Under the pieces are notes generated by a model. The model saw only the letters and a program-made list of their open reading frames with translations. It searched no databases and was not told where the DNA came from. Below, piece by piece: positions 18,604 through 27,979 of a DNA stretch of 52,500 bases (positions are counted from its first letter, which is position 1; every line of letters starts with the position of its first letter). The stretch is from Anoxybacillus amylolyticus (GTDB lineage Bacteria; Bacillota; Bacilli; Bacillales; Anoxybacillaceae): NCBI RefSeq assembly GCF_001634285.1, contig NZ_CP015438.1, positions 100,001 through 152,500 on the forward strand, in the 5' to 3' direction. Position numbers and translations under genes: made by a program.

Positions 18604-18975
18604 TTATTTGCCAGGTACGGCAAAAATGATTTCGCCTTCTTTTGACAAATAGTATTTTTTTCGTGCTAATTCAGCGATATATTCGTCGTCATGCAGCTTT
18701 TTAATTTCTTGTTCAAGCCGTTTTTGTTTCTTTTCTAACGATTCAAGCCGCTGTTCAAGGCGCTTCTGCTCGCGCACTTTCGCTTCCATGTTAACAGACT
18801 GAGAGTGGATCACATATAAAAAGAGCGCCGCTAATGTACTTAGCAACACACCAAAAAACGTGAAGCGAATAATGGCGACACGCTTTCTTTTCGCTGTTTT
18901 CTTTTCTTGCTGTTCATGCGCCGACATGTACGAAGACGGAAGTTTCGTTACTTTCTTTTGCTGTAAAGCACTCAT
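18604..18975 (-). CDS. divIC: Cell-division protein DivIC (FtsB-like)
   Basis: Bitopic septum protein of the DivIB-DivIC-FtsL complex. The 123 residues have a basic cytoplasmic N-terminus (KKTAKRKR), one transmembrane helix (about 36-57), a coiled coil (about 60-95, EQRLESLEKKQKRLEQEIKKL) and the C-terminal conserved DDEYIAELARKKYYLSKEGEIIF. Position after yabQ matches B. subtilis, where it is essential for vegetative and sporulation septation. Confidence 0.95.
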   Translation of the reverse strand: MSALQQKKVTKLPSSYMSAHEQQEKKTAKRKRVAIIRFTFFGVLLSTLAALFLYVIHSQSVNMEAKVREQKRLEQRLESLEKKQKRLEQEIKKLHDDEYIAELARKKYYLSKEGEIIFAVPGK

Positions 18976-18993
18976 TTTCCTCCCCCTCCACTC

Positions 18994-19605
18994 TTACTTT
19001 CTCCATTTCATTCTCCATCTTAACATCCTATTCTTCGCTTTTTCTATAAATCCTGCCAATACACGCAAAAATTTTTCTAATGGCTCTCGCCATTTCAATG
19101 GAATCATCGACCAAAGCCATTTTCCAACTGCCCGAAACGGCAATAGAAAAAAAACGATGAAACGAAAAAGTGCTCTTATGAAAAATAAAACGATTTTCCA
19201 AATAAGTAGCGCTGTCCATAAAAATAGCTGCAAAAACAGCCGAAGCGGCTGAACAATGACATAGTAGCATGTCCGAAGGAAAAAACGATATAGTGCAATA
19301 CAGCAGCGAATAATCATTTCAAGCAGCTTTAAGTACATATGGCGAAATAAACTTTGATACGCCGCATAGCCGCATAATAGCGCTAAAAAAATGTATACTC
19401 GTAGCTCTCCGTCATTCGTAAGTAACAATACGTAAAAAATGAATAACGCTTGCAACACCCAAAAGAAAAGGTCGTGAAAAAAGACGATGAAACGGCTCCG
19501 CTTCGAGCGTTCTAAAAACCGGTTGTACGTATCGAGCGCAATACCAAGCCAACCGCCCATCCCAATCATCGCAAGCATCGTTTCGAGCTGAGTCGTTAAG
19601 CTCAT
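18994..19605 (-). CDS. yabQ: Sporulation membrane protein YabQ
   Basis: 203-residue, strongly hydrophobic protein with several predicted membrane helices, including LGIALDTYNRF-flanked and FFLLPF-containing segments. In B. subtilis YabQ is a mother-cell protein needed for cortex formation and localises to the forespore outer membrane. The ATG overlaps the stop of yabP by four bases (ATGA), so the two are translationally coupled. The protein is rich in Trp and Arg near its C-terminus. Confidence 0.9.
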   Translation of the reverse strand: MSLTTQLETMLAMIGMGGWLGIALDTYNRFLERSKRSRFIVFFHDLFFWVLQALFIFYVLLLTNDGELRVYIFLALLCGYAAYQSLFRHMYLKLLEMIIRCCIALYRFFLRTCYYVIVQPLRLFLQLFLWTALLIWKIVLFFIRALFRFIVFFLLPFRAVGKWLWSMIPLKWREPLEKFLRVLAGFIEKAKNRMLRWRMKWRK

Positions 19606-19892
19606 TTGAACAACTTGCTAAAGAACCCTTTAGCTTTCTCCTGATGATGCTCGTCTAAATAGATAAGGTCAAAAATTTTCCCTTTAATCGATACGATTCC
19701 TTTATCGACGTCTAAGTTTTTCATTTGCAAATTTTGACCGCGAATCGACAAAAAACCCATAACCGTTTCTAACAGAAATTCTTCGCTGTCAAAACTTTCA
19801 ACTTGTTTTACACCAGTAATATCTAACGTCCGTCTCCCGCGCATGATGACGTCATGCTCCTGAACAGATCCTTTTCCTTCATATTGGTTCAT
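19602..19892 (-). CDS. yabP: Sporulation protein YabP
   Basis: 96-residue protein of the YabP/YqfC family, with the family core GRRTLDITGVKQVESFDSEE and the LSIRGQNLQMKNLDVDKG segment. In B. subtilis it is a sigma-E-controlled mother-cell protein required for normal spore cortex. The ATG has a GAGGG ribosome-binding site 7 bases upstream that lies within the 3' arm of a 13-bp inverted repeat (separate entry), so access to it may be structure-dependent. Confidence 0.92.
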   Translation of the reverse strand: MNQYEGKGSVQEHDVIMRGRRTLDITGVKQVESFDSEEFLLETVMGFLSIRGQNLQMKNLDVDKGIVSIKGKIFDLIYLDEHHQEKAKGFFSKLFK

Positions 19893-19899
19893 TTTTCAT

Positions 19900-19944
19900 C
19901 CCTCGCATTCATCCTTTCTGTTTGTATATGTATGAATGCGAGGG
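19900..19944. repeat. 13-bp perfect inverted repeat covering the yabP ribosome-binding site
   Basis: CCCTCGCATTCAT at 19900-19912 and its exact reverse complement at 19932-19944 are separated by 19 bases. On the minus strand the arm nearer yabP contains the GAGGG ribosome-binding site. There is no T-run after it, so it is not a typical terminator. The loop contains CATACATA, which resembles a sigma-E -10 element. Confidence 0.9.
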
Positions 19945-19959
19945 ACAGTTTAGAACAAG

Positions 19960-20235
19960 CTATGCTTGCCCATTTTCCATCGACAGACGCTCTTCTTTGA
20001 TGATCTCGTAGAGGGTAGCTGCTTCTTCTTTTTTCGTTGTTTCTTTTAAATCGATGATTTTAACCGTTACTTTTTTCTCTCCGAATCGAATCGTCACTTC
20101 ATCGCCAATTTTCACGGTAGAGCTTGCTTTAGCAGTCACGCCGTTAATCGAAATCCGCCCTTGGTCTGACACTTCTTTTGCTAACGTTCGACGTTTAATT
20201 AAGCGCGATACTTTTAAAAACTTATCCAACCGCAT
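19960..20235 (-). CDS. rqcP: S4-domain ribosome quality-control protein RqcP
   Basis: 91-residue S4 RNA-binding protein (formerly YabO, Hsp15/HslR-like). In B. subtilis RqcP works with RqcH on obstructed 50S subunits during poly-alanine tailing. The S4 domain spans residues 1-60 ([16 protein letters not shown], then [13 protein letters not shown]), followed by a charged tail. The frame extends upstream to 20268, but the MRLDKFL start is conserved. It starts two bases after the yabN stop codon. Confidence 0.93.
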   Translation of the reverse strand: MRLDKFLKVSRLIKRRTLAKEVSDQGRISINGVTAKASSTVKIGDEVTIRFGEKKVTVKIIDLKETTKKEEAATLYEIIKEERLSMENGQA

Positions 20236-20237
20236 CT

Positions 20238-21686
20238 TTATCTTCCTTTCTTTTTTGCTTCTTCCCAAAAGTAATCAAGCTGTTCAAGCGACAGTTCTTC
20301 CATGCGAAGTCCGCGGTTTTTCACTTGTTCCTCCATATATGAAAACCGGCGATAAAATTTTGTATTCGTTCGATGCAACGCTTCTTCTGGATTGATGTTG
20401 TAATAACGAGCAACGTTGACAAGCGCAAATAAAATATCGCCGAACTCTTCAAGCCGCTTTTGTGAAGAGTGTTCACGCTGAAATTCGTTCATTTCTTCCT
20501 TGACTTTGTCCCACATCGGACGAACATCGTCCCAGTCAAAGCCAACTTTCGCTGCTTTCGCTTGAAATTCGTACGCTTTTAACAAATTCGGCAAGCTTTT
20601 TGGAACATCGTCTAATAAAGAAACGGCCCGCTCTTTTTTCTCTTTTTCTTTCAAACGTTGCCAATTTTGCACGACTTCGTCAGCGTCTTGTACCGAAACA
20701 TCCCCAAAAACATGTGGGTGACGGTGAATCATTTTTTCTGTAATTGCTTTAATCACGTCGTCAATTGAAAAAATACCGTCATCCTCGCCTATTTGCGCAT
20801 GCAACATTACTTGCAACAACACATCACCAAGCTCTTCGATGATGTTGTCGTCGTCTTGTTCGTCAATTGCTTCAAACAGCTCATATGTTTCTTCTAACAA
20901 ATATTTTTTCAACGATTCATGCGTTTGTTTTCGATCCCATGGACAGCCGTTTGGCCCACGCAATGTAGCAATGACGCGGCGGAGTGTGTCAAACCGATGA
21001 TATAGCATCGCTTCGTCCTTCACCGGCGGTACATAGACGCTCGTTAAATTATTGAGCGTTGTTACACGATCCAACTCATATAACGGAATTTCTACGATTT
21101 TTTCTTCTGCACTCCCCGCAGCAGTCACAATATATACGGGATAATCGTCCGGAAGTTGCTCCATCAAAGAAAGCTTCACGTCTGAAGCGATAAATGCGTC
21201 GTACACCTGGCAAAAAATAAGATGATTGGTCGGTTGCCAATCTTCTCTCCGAAAAGAGGTTGCATCAACGAGTTGAAACCCTTCGACCGGGTCAATGCGT
21301 AATGCCGTAAATAACGCGTCGAGAAAGCTTTGCCCTCCTTCTATTTTCACTCGGCAGCGTCCTTGTTTTTCCGCCTCTAATAAAAGCTGAACCGTCTTTT
21401 CTGCTACAAGCGGATGTCCTGGAACAGCATAAAATACATCCCCTGCCCGAACGTGTTCTAACAACGTCTCAACGATTGCTTCATACACTTGTTCAAACGT
21501 GGCAAACTGCTCGTACACATAATCGAACGACGTAAACGAAATTCCTTCTTCTACAAGCATCTGCACCGCCGGATGTTCTTGTGTACGTAAAAAAAGCGGC
21601 GACGCATCTTTTAATTTTCGGTACACACCGAGCGGCAATTGGTCAACATCTCCTGCTCCTAATCCTAAAATAAAAACGGTATTCAT
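20238..21686 (-). CDS. yabN: Fusion of tetrapyrrole-methylase-like domain and MazG nucleotide pyrophosphohydrolase (YabN)
   Basis: 482 residues. The N-terminal half (about 1-210) is a SAM-dependent tetrapyrrole methylase fold ([18 protein letters not shown], then VPGHPLVAE). The C-terminal half holds two MazG modules; the first has the metal-binding [11 protein letters not shown] and EELGDVLLQ motifs. MazG hydrolyses nucleoside triphosphates and is thought to clean the pool of abnormal nucleotides; the role of the methylase domain is unknown. It overlaps yabM by four bases. The fusion is normal for Bacillus. Confidence 0.93.
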   Translation of the reverse strand: MNTVFILGLGAGDVDQLPLGVYRKLKDASPLFLRTQEHPAVQMLVEEGISFTSFDYVYEQFATFEQVYEAIVETLLEHVRAGDVFYAVPGHPLVAEKTVQLLLEAEKQGRCRVKIEGGQSFLDALFTALRIDPVEGFQLVDATSFRREDWQPTNHLIFCQVYDAFIASDVKLSLMEQLPDDYPVYIVTAAGSAEEKIVEIPLYELDRVTTLNNLTSVYVPPVKDEAMLYHRFDTLRRVIATLRGPNGCPWDRKQTHESLKKYLLEETYELFEAIDEQDDDNIIEELGDVLLQVMLHAQIGEDDGIFSIDDVIKAITEKMIHRHPHVFGDVSVQDADEVVQNWQRLKEKEKKERAVSLLDDVPKSLPNLLKAYEFQAKAAKVGFDWDDVRPMWDKVKEEMNEFQREHSSQKRLEEFGDILFALVNVARYYNINPEEALHRTNTKFYRRFSYMEEQVKNRGLRMEELSLEQLDYFWEEAKKKGR

Positions 21687-23263
21687 CGTTTATCACCCAT
21701 TTTCAGAAGAAATATGCGCAATTTTTCTCCAAACGGAAAAAAAGCAACTTCATGCGGTGAGAAAAGTTTTTCTTTAAACACCATTATAATATAAACAACG
21801 CCGCCAAGCAGCACGCCAGATAGTGCTTGACATGCCGCACCAAAACGGCTTTCTCCCCATTGTTTGGTGACCCATATATACAGTGTAAGTACCACCACCA
21901 TAACTAGTGCGGCACGCAATGTCCAATAAATTTCTTTCTTGTAAACGGGCTTTACCCCTATGGTTCGTACTAGCATTCGGTACAAAAAAAGCGCCATCCC
22001 CATATACGAAACGAGTGTAGCAACTGCTGCGCCATTTATACCAAAAAAAGGAACAAATAAAACATTGCCTATCCATTTGCAGCTAACAGCAATCCCGACA
22101 CTAAGCACTGCTCCCCATTCAGAACCGATGCCTTGCAAGATAGCCGACATCGTAAGAGACATCGTCGTAAAAAAAATTGAGAGTACTAGCACGGCAAGCG
22201 ACGATGACCCTGCATCGTTTTCAAAAAGCATGACATTCGTCGGGCGAATTAATGCAGCAAGACCAAATGTAGCCCCCATCCCAACAACCATCCCCACTCG
22301 AACAGACAGACGCGTTTTTTCCAAAATAAATGTCTGCTCCCCGCGCTTTTTCGCCCCAGCAATGAGTGGAACGAGCGTAAACGAAAAGGACGTCGCCACG
22401 ACCGTTCCGAGCTGAATAAGCGGTTGCCCACGGTCGTACACTCCTTTTAATGCTTGAGCAGCTCGCTCGCTTACGCCACTCTCTTTAAGCAAAGATAGTA
22501 AAGTGAGGGCATCGACCAATTGCGTTAACGTCAACACCATATTCGCTACACAAACAATTAATCCTTGCACCAATAAATAACGTACAAGCCGTTTCTCAAC
22601 CCCTTTTCTTTGTTGGCGCATACCGCTTTTTAGCCAATAAGCTGTTAACACAAACAGAGCGGCAAATCCTCCCGTGACCGAACCAAAAATCGCGCCTGCA
22701 CCTGCTTCATACAACGTATGACCTTTTCGCAGAAGGATGTATGAAAAACCAATAATGGTTGCCACGCGAACAGACTGCTCGACTACTTGAGAAATAGCTG
22801 TTGGAACCATATTATTTCTCCCTTGAAAATAACCGCGCAATACCGCCAAAAACGGAAAGAGCAAAAAAGAAAAGGCGACGACTTGAAGGAGCGAAGTTAA
22901 TTGCTCGTCCCCCATCCATTTCGCCAGCTTCCCTCCCCCAATGTAAAGCGAAAAAAAGAAAAACATACCGATTGCGCTTAACACGAAAAAAGATGTCCGT
23001 AACACATCGAAAACACCTTGTTCATCATTTTCCTCTACTCGCTCCGCAATAAGTTTGGAAATGACGACTGGGTAACCAGACGTTGCTAGCGCCATCATTA
23101 CCGCATAAATTGGGTACACTTGCTGATAAATATAAAACCCCACATCCCCAACAATATTCTGATATGGAATGCGATAAAATACACTTAATATTTTTGTTAT
23201 CAACGCAGCAACAGCTAACACAATCGTTCCGTGCCACAGCTTCAACATCCGCGGCCGCTCCAT
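21683..23263 (-). CDS. yabM: MOP/MATE-superfamily polysaccharide flippase (YabM, SpoVB-like)
   Basis: 526-residue integral membrane protein with about 14 transmembrane helices, of the oligosaccharide/polysaccharide flippase group (MVF, PST). The N-terminal TILAVAALITKILSVFYRIPYQ-like segment and the QQVYPIY segment are typical of SpoVB/YabM/YtgP. By family it may flip a lipid-linked glycan across the cytoplasmic membrane; the substrate is unknown. It follows spoVT, separated by a terminator, and is coupled to yabN by an ATGA overlap. Confidence 0.9.
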   Translation of the reverse strand: MERPRMLKLWHGTIVLAVAALITKILSVFYRIPYQNIVGDVGFYIYQQVYPIYAVMMALATSGYPVVISKLIAERVEENDEQGVFDVLRTSFFVLSAIGMFFFFSLYIGGGKLAKWMGDEQLTSLLQVVAFSFLLFPFLAVLRGYFQGRNNMVPTAISQVVEQSVRVATIIGFSYILLRKGHTLYEAGAGAIFGSVTGGFAALFVLTAYWLKSGMRQQRKGVEKRLVRYLLVQGLIVCVANMVLTLTQLVDALTLLSLLKESGVSERAAQALKGVYDRGQPLIQLGTVVATSFSFTLVPLIAGAKKRGEQTFILEKTRLSVRVGMVVGMGATFGLAALIRPTNVMLFENDAGSSSLAVLVLSIFFTTMSLTMSAILQGIGSEWGAVLSVGIAVSCKWIGNVLFVPFFGINGAAVATLVSYMGMALFLYRMLVRTIGVKPVYKKEIYWTLRAALVMVVVLTLYIWVTKQWGESRFGAACQALSGVLLGGVVYIIMVFKEKLFSPHEVAFFPFGEKLRIFLLKMGDKR

Positions 23264-23310
23264 CTAGCTTCACCTTCCCTATTCATCATAGCCCTTTGCC
23301 ATTATACCGC

Positions 23311-23340
23311 AAAAGAAAAAGACAGCATAGAAGCTGTCTT
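23311..23340 (-). terminator. Terminator after spoVT
   Basis: A perfect AAGACAGC / GCTGTCTT hairpin is followed on the minus strand by TTTTTCTTTT. Confidence 0.85.
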
Positions 23341-23372
23341 ACGGGTTAGCTGTTGGAAGACGCTGCGTCATT

Positions 23373-23909
23373 TTATTGTTCCATTTGCCGTGCTAAAAAG
23401 CTGGCAGCAGTTTCAACCGCTTTATGCTCCACTTCTCCAATCGTTTTGTCTTTTGATAGAATGACGACCGCTCCAATTGGGTCGCCGTTTGCAATAATCG
23501 GGGCAATGGTATACGATTTCCACTGCTCCGTATGACCATCCACCATTTCTGCTTCCCCTTCTTCGGTACGGAGCACCGGCTGACGTTCATCCATCACTTT
23601 TTCAAGCAAGGAGCTGACACTTTTATTAAGAAATTCTTTTTTCGATACCCCTGCAACCGCAATAAACGTGTCACGGTCACAAATTAATACTGCATGCCCT
23701 AAACTGTCAAACAACGCTTCCGCATACTCTTTTGCAAAATCCCCTAATTCACTAATTGGCGAATATTTCTTTAAAATGACTTCTCCGTCACGATCAACAA
23801 AAATCTCCAGTGGGTCTCCTTCGCGGATACGCAACGTTCTCCGAATTTCTTTCGGGATAACAACCCTTCCTAAATCATCAATTCGACGAACAATACCTGT
23901 TGCTTTCAT
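23373..23909 (-). CDS. spoVT: Stage V sporulation regulator SpoVT
   Basis: 178-residue late-forespore transcription factor that tunes sigma-G genes. The N-terminal AbrB-like swapped-hairpin DNA-binding domain (residues 1-50, MKATGIVRRIDDLGRVVIPK) is followed by a GAF domain (about 56-178). It resembles the N-terminus of abrB in this window. It is monocistronic, with a candidate sigma-G promoter upstream and a terminator downstream. Confidence 0.97.
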   Translation of the reverse strand: MKATGIVRRIDDLGRVVIPKEIRRTLRIREGDPLEIFVDRDGEVILKKYSPISELGDFAKEYAEALFDSLGHAVLICDRDTFIAVAGVSKKEFLNKSVSSLLEKVMDERQPVLRTEEGEAEMVDGHTEQWKSYTIAPIIANGDPIGAVVILSKDKTIGEVEHKAVETAASFLARQMEQ

Positions 23910-23987
23910 CTATTGATGCCTCACTTTCATCATAAAGATTAAATACATCGATGAATTCTTCGTTGAAGAATCCACCATTGTTGAAAT

Positions 23988-24016
23988 TAGTATCCTTCAC
24001 AAACCAACTTCTATAC
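23988..24016 (-). promoter_or_regulatory. Candidate sigma-G promoter of spoVT
   Basis: GTATA (24012-24016) matches the sigma-G -35, and GATACTA (23988-23994), 17 bp downstream, matches the -10 CATNHTA with one mismatch. spoVT is sigma-G dependent in B. subtilis. Confidence 0.5.
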
Positions 24017-24092
24017 ATGATGAAAGTGATTTTTGCAAATTTAGATAAAATTCCCCACCATTCATTATGGACCATTTTTTCAAACGATAAAC

Positions 24093-27000
24093 TTATGCAG
24101 TAACGGACTTTTCATTTTTCTCAACATCCAGCGCTTTTAACGTTTCGTATAAAATGACAAGCCATTCTTGTGGTTTCATGCCTTTCACGTGAAGGACGAT
24201 TTTAAATTTTTCTCCTTCCATGCCAAATCCGAACACGCGACCGTAACGATTTCCAATTTTTGATAACTGCTGAATTTGCACTTCTTTTGATGCTTGTTCG
24301 GTAAATAAAATATCAATTTGCTGCTTATGCTGCTTAATCGATTGTACACCGTTTTGTTTCGCATATACTTTCATTTCCGCAATTTGGAACAAATAATCGA
24401 CTTCATCCGGATATTCACCAAACCGGTCGAGCATTTCGTCGCGTAGTTCTTCTAGTTCTTCTAGTGTGTTAACTGCTTTAAAGCGCTTATACATATTAAT
24501 TTTTTGTAGTTCGTCATGAATATACGTATCGGGAATGTAGGCATCTACTTCGATATCAATTTCAACGTCTGCCGCTTTTTCCGTTTGCGGAATGCCTCTT
24601 CGTTTTTCGATCGCATCTTTTAACATTTGCGAATATAAATCAAAACCAACGGAATCGATAAAACCGTGTTGCTCTGCTCCTAATATATTGCCCGCTCCGC
24701 GAATCGATAAATCGCGCATCGCAATTTTAAACCCAGACCCAAGCTCCGTAAACTCTTTAATCGCTTGTAGACGCTTTTCGGCTACTTCATTTAATACTTT
24801 GTCTTTTCGATACGTAAAGTACGCATACGCTACACGATTTGACCGTCCGACACGTCCACGCAGCTGATAAAGCTGCGACAGTCCCATCCTGTCAGCGTCA
24901 TACACGATTAACGTGTTGACGTTCGGGATGTCGACACCCGTTTCGATAATCGTTGTCGTCACAAGCACATCATATTGCCCTTCTAAAAACGCGAGGATGA
25001 CGTTTTCGAGCTCGGTTTCCGTCATTCGTCCGTGGGCGTATGTGACGCGTGCATCTGGAACGAGAGCAGCGATTTCTTCCGCTTTGACGTCAATATCCTC
25101 AATGCGGTTGTAGAGGACAAACACTTGCCCATCCCGTGCTAATTCGCGTTCAATGGCTTCACGGACTAACTCCGGAGTATATTCCATTACATACGTTTGT
25201 ACTGGAAAGCGGTTTTCCGGCGGCGTTTCAATGATTGATAAGTCACGGACACCAATCATTGACATATGCAACGTTCTTGGAATCGGTGTTGCCGTTAATG
25301 TCAAAACATCAATGTTGGCTTTTAATTGCTTAATTTTTTCTTTATGGCTGACGCCAAATCGCTGTTCTTCGTCAATAATAAGCAATCCTAAGTCTTTAAA
25401 CGCCACATCTTTTGATAAAAGCCGATGCGTGCCGATGACCATATCAATCGTGCCATCTTTTAACCCTTTGATCGTTTCGTTTTGCTGCTTTTTCGTACGA
25501 AAACGATTCAGCAATCCTACATTGATTGGATATGCTTGAAAACGCTCCCGAACAGTTTCGTAATGTTGTTGGGCCAAAATCGTCGTCGGTACTAAAAATG
25601 CGACTTGTTTGCCATCCATAATCGCTTTAAACGCCGCCCGCAATGCTACTTCTGTTTTTCCGTAGCCAACGTCGCCGCATAACAGTCGGTCCATTGGTTT
25701 TTCACTTTCCATGTCGCGTTTAATTTCTTCAATGGAACGAAGCTGATCTTCCGTTTCTTGGTAAGGGAACGCTGCCTCGAACTCCCGCTGCATTTCCGTA
25801 TCTGGGGAGAACGCATATCCTTTACTTGCTTCCCGCTCGGCATAAAGCTTAATTAAATCTTCAGCAATATCTTGAACAGATGATTCGACCTTTTTCTTTA
25901 CCTTCTTCCATTCCGTTCCGCCAAGCTTATAAATTTTCGGTTCTTTTCCTTCTGAGCCGACATACTTTTGTACTTGGTCAATTTGGTCAATTGGAACGTA
26001 TAGCGTATCGCCACCTTGGTATTGAATGTGAATATAGTCTTTATGAATCCCGTTAATTTCTAACGTTTCAATCCCTAAATATTTACCGATTCCGTGATTG
26101 ACGTGCACGACATAATCGCCGACTTGCAGCTCGGAATAGCTTTTAATTCGTTCCGCATTTGATAGCTTTTGCCGTCGAATCGGCTTCTTGACGCGTTTTT
26201 TGAACAATTCTTCTTCTGTAATGACTGCTAATTTTTGTAGCGGCAGTTCAAATCCGCTATTTAAGTCGCCTTGCAATAGCTGGAATTTTCCATGCATGAG
26301 CGGCGCCCCGTCCGGCACGGGCGCTACGTCTATTTCATAATCTTCTAAAACAGCTTGCAATTTTTTGATCCGTTCTATATTTGGCGCTAAAAAAACAACT
26401 GCATATTTCGCTTTTTTCCACCGTTCCAATTCCGTCTTTAACAGTTCCATCTGACCATGAAAATGTTGCATCTGCTTGCAGGAAACGCTCACAATATTTT
26501 GCGGATGCGTATGTGGAACGTGGCGCAAAAATAATGATAAATAAACACGCGGCTTTTTGCATGTTTGCAATAAGTCGGAAAACGAATGAGAAATTGGGAG
26601 ATCATGAATGATTTTTCCAGCCGATAATAAACTTGTGTACCATTCCGCCTCTTCTTTATCTAAATTTTCCGACGATTCATAAATCCGGCTTGCTTCATCC
26701 AATAACAGTAATCCGTCTTCTGGCATATAATCTAGCAAACTAGCAGGCCACTCATAAAAAAGCGACGCATATTTATATTGCTGTTCAATCGGTTGCCCTT
26801 GTTTCAGTTGTTCCAGTTCTAATGACAATTGTTCAAGTAAGAGTTGTTTTGCTTTTTCGTCTTTTAGTTTTTGAAGGCTTTCAGAAAGCCCTTGTTCGAT
26901 TCGTTGAATTCCATGCTGCAATATTTCCCCATATACGAGCATTTCATCCGCTGGACCGATTAACACCTCGTTCACTTCCGCTTGGGAACGTTGGTCATCG

Positions 27001-27626
27001 ACGGTAAACGTCCGAATCGATTCGACTTCAGTATCAAACAACTCAATCCGATACGGAAGTTCGGCCGTCAACGGATACACATCGATAATGCCGCCGCGAA
27101 TGCTAAATTCTCCAGGCGTCGACACAGTTGCTGCACGTTTATATCCCATTTGGACAAGACGGTGTTTATATGTTTCTAAGTCTAGTTCGCTCCCAACGGT
27201 AATCGTCAGTAAGTTTTCTGTCCATAATGATTTTGGCGGCAATAATCGGCGAATACCGGCAACCGGAGTAACAACAATTCCTTTCTTTTGTTTTGCCCAA
27301 TAGTTCATTACTTCTAACCTCTGCGCCTTTAGCTCCGGGCTGGCGATAGCCATCTCTGCGGCAATCATTTCATTGACCGGGTAAAGGAATACTTCCTCCG
27401 TCCCAAGTAGTTGCACAAGGTCATCGTATATTTTTTGTGCTTGAAATAAATTATGTGCGACGACAAGCAGCGGTCGGTTCATCTCGTTGTAAATGGAGGA
27501 TAAAAACACCGACCGCGCCGAACCGGACAACCCGGTCACTAACTGTTCTTTTAATCCAGCTTCCACACCTTTCAAAATTAATTGAATATCTTGGTTTTCT
27601 ACAAAATAATGATGCAGTGCGCGCAC
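24093..27626 (-). CDS. mfd: Transcription-repair coupling factor Mfd
   Basis: DNA translocase that removes stalled RNA polymerase and recruits UvrA. The 1177 residues include the UvrB-like N-terminal domains, the RNA-polymerase-interaction domain (about 490-560, VGDYVVHVNHGIGKYLGIE), the RecG-like helicase core with Walker A GDVGYGKTE and DEEQ box (IDEEQRFGVSH), the translocation TRG motif region, and the C-terminal TRCF domain. The GTG start follows a GGAGGGGAG ribosome-binding site. The gene is flanked by fin and spoVT as in B. subtilis. No frame damage is seen. Confidence 0.97.
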   Translation of the reverse strand: MRALHHYFVENQDIQLILKGVEAGLKEQLVTGLSGSARSVFLSSIYNEMNRPLLVVAHNLFQAQKIYDDLVQLLGTEEVFLYPVNEMIAAEMAIASPELKAQRLEVMNYWAKQKKGIVVTPVAGIRRLLPPKSLWTENLLTITVGSELDLETYKHRLVQMGYKRAATVSTPGEFSIRGGIIDVYPLTAELPYRIELFDTEVESIRTFTVDDQRSQAEVNEVLIGPADEMLVYGEILQHGIQRIEQGLSESLQKLKDEKAKQLLLEQLSLELEQLKQGQPIEQQYKYASLFYEWPASLLDYMPEDGLLLLDEASRIYESSENLDKEEAEWYTSLLSAGKIIHDLPISHSFSDLLQTCKKPRVYLSLFLRHVPHTHPQNIVSVSCKQMQHFHGQMELLKTELERWKKAKYAVVFLAPNIERIKKLQAVLEDYEIDVAPVPDGAPLMHGKFQLLQGDLNSGFELPLQKLAVITEEELFKKRVKKPIRRQKLSNAERIKSYSELQVGDYVVHVNHGIGKYLGIETLEINGIHKDYIHIQYQGGDTLYVPIDQIDQVQKYVGSEGKEPKIYKLGGTEWKKVKKKVESSVQDIAEDLIKLYAEREASKGYAFSPDTEMQREFEAAFPYQETEDQLRSIEEIKRDMESEKPMDRLLCGDVGYGKTEVALRAAFKAIMDGKQVAFLVPTTILAQQHYETVRERFQAYPINVGLLNRFRTKKQQNETIKGLKDGTIDMVIGTHRLLSKDVAFKDLGLLIIDEEQRFGVSHKEKIKQLKANIDVLTLTATPIPRTLHMSMIGVRDLSIIETPPENRFPVQTYVMEYTPELVREAIERELARDGQVFVLYNRIEDIDVKAEEIAALVPDARVTYAHGRMTETELENVILAFLEGQYDVLVTTTIIETGVDIPNVNTLIVYDADRMGLSQLYQLRGRVGRSNRVAYAYFTYRKDKVLNEVAEKRLQAIKEFTELGSGFKIAMRDLSIRGAGNILGAEQHGFIDSVGFDLYSQMLKDAIEKRRGIPQTEKAADVEIDIEVDAYIPDTYIHDELQKINMYKRFKAVNTLEELEELRDEMLDRFGEYPDEVDYLFQIAEMKVYAKQNGVQSIKQHKQQIDILFTEQASKEVQIQQLSKIGNRYGRVFGFGMEGEKFKIVLHVKGMKPQEWLVILYETLKALDVEKNEKSVTA

Positions 27627-27686
27627 CTTACTCCCCTCCTCTCATAAACAGTAAATGCAAAAACGCTTTGGTTTGCCCAAAGCTCC

Positions 27687-27917
27687 CTATTGAATAAATT
27701 TCTCGTATTGATGCCATTCTGGGTACCGTTCTAGCGCTTCTTGGCAATCTTCGCAAATCGTTTTGACTTGAATGTCGCCGCTTGGTAAATAAGCGATCAT
27801 CTCTAGCCGTTCTTCTTCTGTTAAATGATGAAAACCTAACTGTTCGCTATCAAGCGAAACGCTATCGAGCGTCCCGATTTTGACGCCGCAATGTCGGCAA
27901 TAATAATGCAGGGCCAT
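27687..27917 (-). CDS. fin: Anti-sigma-F factor Fin
   Basis: 76-residue zinc-ribbon-like protein (formerly YabK) with two Cys pairs, CRHC near the N-terminus and CEDC near residue 56. In B. subtilis Fin binds sigma-F late in engulfment and promotes the switch to sigma-G. The ATG has a strong AGGAGG ribosome-binding site that abuts one arm of an 8-bp inverted repeat. The gene lies between pth and mfd as in B. subtilis. Confidence 0.93.
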   Translation of the reverse strand: MALHYYCRHCGVKIGTLDSVSLDSEQLGFHHLTEEERLEMIAYLPSGDIQVKTICEDCQEALERYPEWHQYEKFIQ

Positions 27918-27928
27918 TTCCGCAACCT

Positions 27929-27968
27929 CCTAATGGGTCTTTCCATACATTTATTTTTCACCATTAGG
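27929..27968. repeat. 8-bp inverted repeat at the fin ribosome-binding site
   Basis: CCTAATGG (27929-27936) and CCATTAGG (27961-27968) are exact reverse complements separated by 24 bases in the pth-fin gap. On the minus strand the arm nearer fin runs into its AGGAGG. It may be a regulatory hairpin or an operator; it has no T-run. Confidence 0.75.
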
Positions 27969-27979
27969 AAAAGTTTTAT

